This document shows, one piece after another, positions 40,133 to 47,125 of a stretch of DNA of 49,205 nt. Origin of the DNA: Lentimicrobiaceae bacterium (GTDB taxonomy: Bacteria; Bacteroidota; Bacteroidia; Bacteroidales; UBA4417). A model generated the notes under the pieces. The model made no database searches. It was not told the DNA's origin and was given only the letters and a program-made list of their open reading frames with translations. Position 1 is the first letter of the stretch. Every line of letters begins with the position of its first letter. The DNA lies in the NCBI GenBank assembly GCA_028697555.1, contig JAQVEX010000010.1:1-49205 (forward strand). The letters are read 5' to 3'. The translations under genes and the position numbers were made by a program.

Positions 40133-41428
40133 TTATCTTCTGTTACTGTTATTACTCATGATATCTATAATAACTTCGTCGGTAATTTTCATACCCGATT
40201 GCGACAGAGTACGAATGTTCATCAAAGTTTTTTCAACGTCGTCGTCAATAATTCCGTCTCCTCCGTGTAGGTATCTGCCAGCACAAGCAAGCATAGCTCC
40301 GTCAAAAGCTGCATACATGCTTGTAGCTATTTTCTTTGCACAGGAAGCTTTTGCTCCATCGCAAATAATACCTGAAATGTCGCCCAATGTATTGGTTATT
40401 GCATGAGAAACTACTTCAAACGATTTATCTTGAATTAGGCACAAAGCTCCCGAAAAAGCGGCGGCTGCACAAACAACACCGCAGTACGCAGAAAGACGTC
40501 CGACATTGGTTTTGATATGGACTGTAGCCATATGCGAGAAAAATAAAGCTCTTATTAAATTCTCTTTGCTAGAATTTGTATATCTGGCATATTCGATTAA
40601 AGCCAACGACGCAGTTATCCCTTGATTGCCACTGCCACTAGCTGTCATAACGGGTAGCGGACAGCCGCTCATACGTGCATCTGCTCCTGCTGCTGCGTAG
40701 CTAGCTGCGTTGTTTCTAGCATCGTCGCCGTATATGCCGTTTTTTATGTTTTCTCTAATTATCTGACCAATATTTATTCCGTAAGTCCCTTTTAAACCTT
40801 CGTCGGCAATAGCCGAATTCATTTTTATTACTTTATCAAAAAGCGGTTCGATTTTGCTTAATTCAACGCTTTGAGCTACATCGTATATAGCTTTTAATGT
40901 CAGTTTCTCTCTGTCTTTAACAGGCGAATTAAAATCGGAATCGTTGCAAGGTTGTTTTAGTAATATTTCGCCGTTTCTTTCAATCTTGGTTATGTTTGTG
41001 TGTATATGTTTTACTTCGACAGAAGCATCATCAGTGTCGCTTTGAGCTTTTATCAGAAAATACAATTTAATATCGGTTGGTTCGTGAATAATTCTAATAT
41101 CAGCTTCTTTCATAAATTGTTTGGTCTTTTCAATATCATCGTCGTTAAGTTCGCTGATAACCATAAGCTCTTTTGAAGAATCGCCGGCTACTACACCTAA
41201 TGCCACCGCAGATTCAATCCCAATCATACCGCCACTGTTGGGGATAATCACACTTTTTACATTCTTTATTATGTTTCCTGAAACATGTATCTGTACTTTG
41301 TTAGGAATAGTTCCCAAAATTTCTCTTACTTTTGCTCCTATGTATGCCAAAGCTATAGGTTCGGTGCAGCCTTCGGCAGGTACCACCTCTTCAAATAATA
41401 TGTCGAGCATTTGATTTTCTGTAATCAT
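40133..41428 (-). CDS. L-cysteine desulfidase / serine dehydratase alpha-family protein (UPF0597, YhaM/CyuA-like)
   Basis: A 431-residue protein of the UPF0597 family, whose characterised members release sulfide from cysteine using a 4Fe-4S cluster. VVPAEGCTEPIALAYIGAKVRE is the N-terminal signature with its cysteine; NIIKNVKSVIIPNSGGMIGIESAVALG, SGSGNQGITASLALIEYA and GVVCAAAAFSGA, GDISGIICDGAKASCAKKI carry further conserved cysteines. The frame opens with a TTG at 41455, but the -7 element TAACTTTG (minus, 41460-41453) covers that codon, so the ATG at 41428 is the start. era follows after 18 bases. Confidence 0.87.
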   Translation of the reverse strand: MITENQMLDILFEEVVPAEGCTEPIALAYIGAKVREILGTIPNKVQIHVSGNIIKNVKSVIIPNSGGMIGIESAVALGVVAGDSSKELMVISELNDDDIEKTKQFMKEADIRIIHEPTDIKLYFLIKAQSDTDDASVEVKHIHTNITKIERNGEILLKQPCNDSDFNSPVKDREKLTLKAIYDVAQSVELSKIEPLFDKVIKMNSAIADEGLKGTYGINIGQIIRENIKNGIYGDDARNNAASYAAAGADARMSGCPLPVMTASGSGNQGITASLALIEYARYTNSSKENLIRALFFSHMATVHIKTNVGRLSAYCGVVCAAAAFSGALCLIQDKSFEVVSHAITNTLGDISGIICDGAKASCAKKIATSMYAAFDGAMLACAGRYLHGGDGIIDDDVEKTLMNIRTLSQSGMKITDEVIIDIMSNNSNRR

Positions 41429-41500
41429 AAACAAACCGTTTTTATTGGCTTCCAAAGTTAATATTTTTGTAATAATTGAAAATAGGGTGGGAAAATTTGT

Positions 41501-41737
41501 GTTAGCTGTTGGCTATTAGCTTTTAGCCGTTGGCTGATGGCTTTTTGTGATAGGTGATGAGTGATGGGTGGCAATGAGCAATGTACAATTATCCACGAAA
41601 CTTCGGGAGTAATGAACAATTTATAATTACTAATTGCCACGTAACCCGCAACTCGTAACTCGTACCACGCAACATCCCGAAACTTCAAGACACCATTCAC
41701 CCACCACCAATCACCGACCACTCCCGAAACTTCGGGA
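41501..41737. repeat. Intergenic repeat mosaic upstream of glnS (families A, AT-rich, GC-rich, CACC, hairpin)
   Basis: A GGCTATTAGC-family run (41501-41543) is followed by GTGATGAGTGATGGGTGG, the reverse of the CCATTCACC module. Then come a partial hairpin CACGAAACTTCGGGAG near 41595, an AT-rich module (TTTATAATTACTAATTGCC), GC-rich units (41640-41672), a half-decayed hairpin at 41675-41690, a CCATTCACCCACCACC module, and a perfect hairpin TCCCGAAACTTCGGGA at 41722-41737. The modules are packed end to end with almost no spacer. Confidence 0.75.
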
Positions 41738-41740
41738 TTA

Positions 41741-41770
41741 TTTGCTGATTGCAAAAATAATTTATCTTTG
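41741..41770 (+). promoter_or_regulatory. glnS promoter (TTTG-N18-TATCTTTG)
   Basis: TTTG at 41741-41744 and TATCTTTG at 41763-41770 have an 18-base spacer, 21 bases before the ATG. The -33 element starts 4 bases after the last hairpin of the repeat mosaic. Confidence 0.6.
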
Positions 41771-41791
41771 TACTCAATAATTCACATAGTT

Positions 41792-43495
41792 ATGAGCAAC
41801 AATACTGAAAACATTGATAATTTAGAAAATACTCCGACTAACTTTATTCATCAAATTATAGAAGAAGAGTTGGCTGAAGGTAAAAACGAAGGAAGAGTTC
41901 ATACTCGTTTTCCGCCGGAACCTAACGGACACCTGCATATTGGACATGCAAAAAGCATTTGCTTAAATTTTGGCACAGCACAAAAATATGGTGGTGTTAC
42001 CAATTTGCGTTTCGACGATACAAATCCGACAAAAGAAGACGTTGAGTACGTTGACGGAATAATGGAAGATGTACACTGGCTTGGCTTTGATTGGGAAGAT
42101 CGGCTTTATTACGCTTCCGATTATTTCGACCAACTTTACGAATGGGCTATCAAATTCATTAAAGAAGGCAAAGCTTACGTCGATGATTTGAATAACGAAC
42201 AGATAAGCGAATACAGGGGAACTATCACAACACCAGGAAAAAACAGTCCGTACAGAGATAGAAGTGTAGAAGAAAACCTAGACCTTTTCACCCGAATGAA
42301 GAATGGAGAGTTTAAAGAAGGTGAAAGAGTTTTGAGAGCAAAAATAGATATGGCTCACCCCAATATGCTAATGCGCGACCCTATAATGTATCGTATTCTT
42401 CACGCTCATCATCACCGCACCGGAGATAAATGGTGTATATATCCTATGTACGACTACGCTCACGGTCAGAGCGACTTTTTAGAAGGCATTACACATAGTA
42501 TTTGTACATTGGAGTTTGAAGTCCACCGACCACTATACGATTGGTATCTAGACCAGATTGTTGAAGGCGATTACAGACCACGACAAATTGAATTTGCGCG
42601 TCTTAATCTAACTTATACGGTTATGAGCAAACGCCGCTTGTTGCAATTGGTAGAAAACAATTATGTTGAAGGTTGGGACGACCCCAGAATGCCTACTATA
42701 AGCGGTTTAAGAAGACGCGGTTACACTCCTGCCGCTATTCGCAACTTTGCCGATATTATTGGTGTTGCCAAAAGAGACCAAACCATCGATTATTCGCTTT
42801 TGGAATTTTGCTTGCGCGAAGATTTGAATAAAACTTCAAACAGGGTAATGGCGGTTCTTGATCCTATAAAACTGATTATAGATAATCTTCCCGACGGCTA
42901 CCGCGAAGAAGTGGAAGCAGTCAACAACCCCGAAGACGAGACAGCCGGCAAACGCAAACTTACTTTTACCAAAGAAATTTATATCGAAAGAGATGATTTT
43001 ATGGAAGACCCGCCCAAAAAGTTTTTCAGACTTAAACCCGGCGGCGAAGTTAGACTAAAATTCTCGTATATAGTTAATTGTACTTCGGTTGAAAAAGACG
43101 AAAACGGCAACATTATTGCTATTCATTGCGATTATCAACCCGATACAAGAAGCGGTATGCCAAACAGTAATAAAAGAGTTAAAGGGACTTTACATTGGGT
43201 ATCGGCTGAAGACGCAGTAGAAGCTGAAGTCAGACTGTACGACAGATTGTTCCTCAAAGAAAATCCTAATGACCACCCCGAAGGAGAAACATTTTTGTAT
43301 AACGTAAATCCGGATTCGCTTAAAAAAGTTACCGCTTTTGTCGAACCCAGCTTAAAAGATGCTCTTCCGGGCGATAGATTTCAGTTTGAACGAATAGGAT
43401 ACTTCTGCGTTGATAAAGATTCGTCGGAGAACAAATTAGTCTTTAACAGAACCGTACCTCTCAGAGATTCTTGGGCAAAAATTGCAAATAAATAA
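41792..43495 (+). CDS. glnS: Glutaminyl-tRNA synthetase
   Basis: A 567-residue class I synthetase. [26 protein letters not shown] contains HIGH, and [13 protein letters not shown] is the KMSKS equivalent. [30 protein letters not shown] and [27 protein letters not shown] are GlnRS rather than GluRS signatures. The two-barrel anticodon-binding domain ([16 protein letters not shown] to the end) is intact. The frame can be read from a TTG at 41768, but that codon lies inside the promoter, so the ATG at 41792 is chosen. It stands alone before corA. Confidence 0.96.
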   Translation: MSNNTENIDNLENTPTNFIHQIIEEELAEGKNEGRVHTRFPPEPNGHLHIGHAKSICLNFGTAQKYGGVTNLRFDDTNPTKEDVEYVDGIMEDVHWLGFDWEDRLYYASDYFDQLYEWAIKFIKEGKAYVDDLNNEQISEYRGTITTPGKNSPYRDRSVEENLDLFTRMKNGEFKEGERVLRAKIDMAHPNMLMRDPIMYRILHAHHHRTGDKWCIYPMYDYAHGQSDFLEGITHSICTLEFEVHRPLYDWYLDQIVEGDYRPRQIEFARLNLTYTVMSKRRLLQLVENNYVEGWDDPRMPTISGLRRRGYTPAAIRNFADIIGVAKRDQTIDYSLLEFCLREDLNKTSNRVMAVLDPIKLIIDNLPDGYREEVEAVNNPEDETAGKRKLTFTKEIYIERDDFMEDPPKKFFRLKPGGEVRLKFSYIVNCTSVEKDENGNIIAIHCDYQPDTRSGMPNSNKRVKGTLHWVSAEDAVEAEVRLYDRLFLKENPNDHPEGETFLYNVNPDSLKKVTAFVEPSLKDALPGDRFQFERIGYFCVDKDSSENKLVFNRTVPLRDSWAKIANK

Positions 43496-43593
43496 TGTAG
43501 CATTTTTGTAATTAATTAGATTAAAAATAAATCTGATTATTTAACAAAAAGCATTATTTTTGTAGCGTAAAAAGAGTTTAAAGTTAAAAAGTA

Positions 43594-44502
43594 ATGCTAC
43601 AAACGTTAAAAATAGGAACTCTTAGATGGCTTCATATTCAAGATCCTAGCGATGAAGATTTGGAATTTTTGAAAGATAATTTCCACTTTCACCCATTGGA
43701 TATTGAAGACTGTAAGAGCAGAAATCAGCGTCCGAAAATAGACGTTTACGACGACTATTACTTTTTAATTTTGCATTTTCCAAATTACGACAGATTTAAA
43801 CGCTTGCTTAAAACCAAAGAAGTCAAAATTTTTTGGGGCGAAGATTATATCATCACAATAGGCAAATCTCATTGGGTTGTTAGTTCACTGTTTGACAATG
43901 TTATGCAACAAAACGACCCATACGAATTGCTACAAGCCGGTACTTCCGACTCATTGCTTTACAAAATTATTGAAAGACTCATGCACGAGACCTATCAGCT
44001 GATTAGCAAAATGGGAATTGAGTTGGATTTGATAAACAGAGAACTGTTTAGCAAAAATGCCGATAAAACTATTGAAAGAATTTCTGTTACCCGCAGAAAT
44101 ATGATACAGCTTAACACAATTTTTAAACCACAAATTCGTCTTTTCCAAGGCTTTGAATCAGGTCATATTGAAGGTTTTGCCGAAAACATGGAAGACTATT
44201 GGGGTAATATTTTGGACTACTACCAAAAAATGTGGGATATGATTGAAGATTACGAAGAGTTGATTGAAGGCTTATCAAAAACCTTTGATTCGTTGCAGAC
44301 AAACAGAACCAACGAGATTATGAAAGCTCTTACACTTATTTCTTCAATTTTACTTCCCTTAACTTTCGTTGCGAGTTTGTACGGCATGAACGTCAATTTG
44401 CCTTTTGCCGGTTTAAAAAATTCGTTTTGGTTACTACTATCCATTATGCTATTTATTTCTATAGCATTTATTCTGCTTTTTAAGCGAAAACGCTGGATGT
44501 AG
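43594..44502 (+). CDS. corA: CorA-type magnesium/cobalt transporter
   Basis: A 302-residue divalent-cation channel. The N-terminal alpha/beta domain (residues 1-190) includes HFHPLDIEDCKSRNQRPKIDVYDDYYFLILHFP. A long helix region follows and the protein ends with two membrane segments. The signature YGMN selectivity loop is in FVASLYGMNVNLPF (near residue 267), and the second membrane segment FWLLLSIMLFISIAFILLF is followed by a basic KRKRW tail, as in the family. A -7 element TATTTTTG is at 43555-43562. A bidirectional terminator follows. Confidence 0.94.
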   Translation: MLQTLKIGTLRWLHIQDPSDEDLEFLKDNFHFHPLDIEDCKSRNQRPKIDVYDDYYFLILHFPNYDRFKRLLKTKEVKIFWGEDYIITIGKSHWVVSSLFDNVMQQNDPYELLQAGTSDSLLYKIIERLMHETYQLISKMGIELDLINRELFSKNADKTIERISVTRRNMIQLNTIFKPQIRLFQGFESGHIEGFAENMEDYWGNILDYYQKMWDMIEDYEELIEGLSKTFDSLQTNRTNEIMKALTLISSILLPLTFVASLYGMNVNLPFAGLKNSFWLLLSIMLFISIAFILLFKRKRWM

Positions 44503-44520
44503 GTACAAGTTTAAAAATAC

Positions 44521-44557
44521 AAAAAAGCTGACCTTATACTCAAGTCAGCTTTTTTTA
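44521..44557. terminator. Bidirectional terminator between corA and the lipoprotein gene
   Basis: AAAAAAGCTGAC and GTCAGCTTTTTTT with an 11-base loop; strong on the plus strand after corA and usable by the minus-strand operon. Confidence 0.85.
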
Positions 44558-44572
44558 TGTTCTGATTGATTG

Positions 44573-44612
44573 TGAGTAGCCGTTAGCCCTTGGCTATTAG
44601 CCAAAAGCTAAT
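44573..44612. repeat. Dispersed GGCTATTAGC-family repeat, copy E, reaching a stop codon
   Basis: AGTAGCCGTTAGCCCTTGGC and TATTAGCCAAAAGCTAATT. The CTA at 44608-44610 is the TAG stop of the lipoprotein gene, so the repeat supplies or abuts that stop. Confidence 0.65.
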
Positions 44613-45135
44613 TATCAGTTGTATCTTGGTTCTTCCTTTCAAAATCCAAAATCATTTCCTCCGGCGATTTGCCTAAGTAATATAACAATCCTTCCACATC
44701 TTTTGCCAATTCATGGTCGGGATATGTTGCCAAAAATTGGTTGTACGTTTTATTTGCCGAAACGTAATCGTTTAAATAATTATCATAAGTGAAACCTAGA
44801 GTAAAAATGGTTTCGGGAATTTTTTCCCAGTCGGGATAATCCGATAATATTTTATTGTAAATTTCAATAGACTTAAAAGCCTTACCTATGCTGTTAGCCC
44901 ACGAAGCAGCCCTATACAAATATTCGGGCGAAAGAGTGTCGCTCGGATATTTTTTTGCAAATTGTTCGTAATCGACAATCAATTTATTTATAGCTGTGGT
45001 ATCGGGCAAACCAGGTTGACTTAATCTGCTTTCATTTTGCTGAATTCTGTTTTGTAACTTGGCTTTATTGTTAAAACAAGCCGTAAAAACCGATAAGGTC
45101 AGAAGTAATAAAATTGTAATTCTTAATGCTTTCAT
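44608..45135 (-). CDS. TPR-containing lipoprotein
   Basis: A 175-residue lipoprotein. The lipobox is SVFTAC (cysteine near residue 20). A polar linker precedes TPR-like helices (EYLYRAASWANSIGKAFKSIEIYNKILSDYPDWEKIPETIFTLGFTYDN, in parts), similar to the outer-membrane assembly or cell-envelope TPR lipoproteins of the BamD/CpoB kind, but too short for a full BamD. It is the last gene of ruvX-def-lipoprotein, 36 bases after def. Its final codons (NQDTTDN) and stop adjoin repeat copy E. Exact role unknown. Confidence 0.8.
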   Translation of the reverse strand: MKALRITILLLLTLSVFTACFNNKAKLQNRIQQNESRLSQPGLPDTTAINKLIVDYEQFAKKYPSDTLSPEYLYRAASWANSIGKAFKSIEIYNKILSDYPDWEKIPETIFTLGFTYDNYLNDYVSANKTYNQFLATYPDHELAKDVEGLLYYLGKSPEEMILDFERKNQDTTDN

Positions 45136-45171
45136 AAGTGTTTGTTTTTAAAGTTATATAGTTATTTGTGG

Positions 45172-45735
45172 TTATTTCTTTTTGTTTGCAAAAATCATTT
45201 TATAATTAGCTTCGGTAATGCCTTTTTGTATATCCGACAATTTCTTTTTATTCATAATCTTTCGCAAAGGGTGAATTTTATCGACAAATAGCACTCCTTC
45301 TAAGTGATCGTATTCGTGCTGAACAATGCGAGCTACAATCCCTTCAAGAATTTCTTCGTGAGGTTCAAAATTTTCGTCTAAATAACGTATTCTAATTTTT
45401 TCTTTCCTAATCACTTCTTCGTGAATATCAGGAACACTCAAACATTCCTCTGTAAATGCGACATCCTCGCCAAAACGCTCTAATATTTCGGCATTAATAA
45501 ATACTTTCTTGAAATCGACTGCTTCGGGTTTCTCATCCTGATAATAAGTAGCATCAACTATAAACAAACGTATCGATTTATTAATTTGCGGAGCCGCCAA
45601 CCCTACACCCGACGACTCATACATGGTTTCCCACATGTTTTCTATAAGCTCTGATAATTGGGGGTAATCGGGTGAAATATCAATGCTCTTTGCCCTCAAA
45701 TTCTTATGTCCGTATGCAACTATTGGTAATATCAT
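45172..45735 (-). CDS. def: Peptide deformylase
   Basis: A 187-residue metalloenzyme that removes the N-formyl group from new proteins. All three motifs are present: GVGLAAPQ (residues 44-51), EECLSVP (a Bacteroidota variant of EGCLS, with the metal cysteine) and QHEYDHLEG (metal histidines and catalytic glutamate). The start ATG overlaps the ruvX stop by 4 bases, so translation is coupled. Length is normal for type 1 enzymes. Confidence 0.96.
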   Translation of the reverse strand: MILPIVAYGHKNLRAKSIDISPDYPQLSELIENMWETMYESSGVGLAAPQINKSIRLFIVDATYYQDEKPEAVDFKKVFINAEILERFGEDVAFTEECLSVPDIHEEVIRKEKIRIRYLDENFEPHEEILEGIVARIVQHEYDHLEGVLFVDKIHPLRKIMNKKKLSDIQKGITEANYKMIFANKKK

Positions 45736-46196
45736 TTCTGTTTTTCTTGCAATTCTATTGTTTGTAAATACGATTGTAGTATTATAGTAGCGCTTACTGT
45801 ATCAACCAATGCCTTGTCGCTGCGTTTTTTTTTCTTCGCTCCCGACGAAATTATAGCTTGTGTTGCCATTTTTGATGTAAACCTCTCGTCAATCCTAACA
45901 ATTGGTATATTCGGATAGGTTTTACTCAACTTTTTCACAAATGGCTCGGTAAATCGCGCCGATTCGGAAAGTTGGTTTTGCATATCCTTAGGCAACCCGA
46001 CAACTATACATTCTACAGCATTTTCTTTGATGTACTTGTCCAAAAAATCAAACACGCTTGCTGTAGGAACAGTATCGAGCGGAAAAGCATAAGTCTTTGT
46101 CTCATCGCTTACTGCTATTCCTGTCCGTTTCTGACCGTAATCTATTGCTACTATTCTACCCAATACAATTTTTCTGCAAAGATAGTTATTTTGCAT
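45732..46196 (-). CDS. ruvX: Holliday junction resolvase-like RuvX (YqgF family)
   Basis: A 154-residue RNase H-fold nuclease implicated in 16S rRNA 5' maturation and recombination. RIVAIDYGQKRTGIAVSD carries the first catalytic aspartate, CIVVGLPKDMQNQLSESA and IVRIDERFTSKMA carry the others, and KALVDTVSATIILQSYL ends the domain. The ATG at 46196 adds 11 residues (MQNNYLCRKIV) not usual in the family, and TATCTTTG (minus, 46184-46177), a perfect -7 element, lies inside them. A TTG at 46163 giving (M)GRIVAIDYG may be the true start. It is first in the operon with def and the lipoprotein. Confidence 0.9.
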   Translation of the reverse strand: MQNNYLCRKIVLGRIVAIDYGQKRTGIAVSDETKTYAFPLDTVPTASVFDFLDKYIKENAVECIVVGLPKDMQNQLSESARFTEPFVKKLSKTYPNIPIVRIDERFTSKMATQAIISSGAKKKKRSDKALVDTVSATIILQSYLQTIELQEKQK

Positions 46197-46374
46197 AAAA
46201 ATTATTCTTCTGTCATTCCTTTTGCGAAAAGAAAATTACCTGACATTCAGAAAACAATGAAATATTAATCATAAAATAAACTACCACTAACAATGAATAA
46301 TAATTTTTTATAGTTAAAAAACTCTGTTAATCGTAGAAATTGAGTACTTTTGGAAGTTGACTATATAATATTTT

Positions 46375-47085
46375 ATGGAAGTTGATATTTTTATACCTGC
46401 GTATATCGACCAAATAAGTCCCAACACAGGCTTAAATATGGTAAACATATTAAACAGATTTAATGTGGTTACCCATTACAATCCTGAACAAACCGATATG
46501 GGCGAAAATGTTTTTAACAACGGTAATTGGGACGATGCAAAACTTATTGGTCAGAAGTTTATCGATGATTTTGACACTGACAGACACGTTGTATCTCCGT
46601 GTTACTCAGCTGTTTATCACGTCAGAAACTATTTCGACGAAATGTTTTACAATTCATCTTTCCACAACAAGTATCACAAACTTAAAGATAACTTGTTTGA
46701 ATTTTCTGAATTTCTGACACAAATCTTAAGAATATCCTCGCTTAACGCAGTTTTTAATCATAGAATTTCATTCTTCAACCCATTAATGATGAATCAAAAC
46801 AGTATTTTCACAGTGCTTAATCTTGTTAGAGGCATTACCATAGTAGATGTTGATAAAAATGAAACTCCCAGCTTTTACGAAAGTTTTTTAATGCCCAAAT
46901 TCGATTTTATCCGTCTTAAAACTGCCGAAGATTATATTGAAAAGGCATCGAAACTTAATGTAGAATATGTGGTTACTACCGATACTCACATTATTGAATA
47001 TCTCGACTCTGCTATTGCTAATAAAAATTCAAATATTAAAACCATACATTTAATTGATTTGCTTAGCTATTCAAATGATAACTAA
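46375..47085 (+). CDS. LutA/YkgE-like CCG-domain protein lacking the conserved cysteines
   Basis: A 236-residue homologue of the lactate-utilisation subunit LutA by overall layout: N-terminal VDIFIPAYIDQISPNTGLNMVNIL, VVSPCYSAVYHVRNYF, VLNLVRGITIVDVD, and C-terminal VEYVVTTDTHIIEYL with IKTIHLIDLL. In LutA the two CCG domains bind iron-sulfur clusters. Here the first CCGQP is TDMGEN (40-45), the second cysteine of the domain is an alanine (CYSA at 76-79), the HxSC region is NHRIS (128-132), and the second CCGFGG is TPSFYE (164-169). Only one cysteine remains (C76). The frame is intact. Neither LutB nor LutC is adjacent. A -7 element TACTTTTG is at 46345-46352. It may be non-redox, regulatory, or have a different cofactor. 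Confidence 0.7.
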   Translation: MEVDIFIPAYIDQISPNTGLNMVNILNRFNVVTHYNPEQTDMGENVFNNGNWDDAKLIGQKFIDDFDTDRHVVSPCYSAVYHVRNYFDEMFYNSSFHNKYHKLKDNLFEFSEFLTQILRISSLNAVFNHRISFFNPLMMNQNSIFTVLNLVRGITIVDVDKNETPSFYESFLMPKFDFIRLKTAEDYIEKASKLNVEYVVTTDTHIIEYLDSAIANKNSNIKTIHLIDLLSYSNDN

Positions 47086-47125
47086 AAACTCAAATCGGCT
47101 ATCACAACAAAACTTTAGTTAAATC

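Noticed and set aside
41458..41754. A 98-codon minus-strand frame before glnS.
   Set aside because: It is entirely made of intergenic repeat modules.
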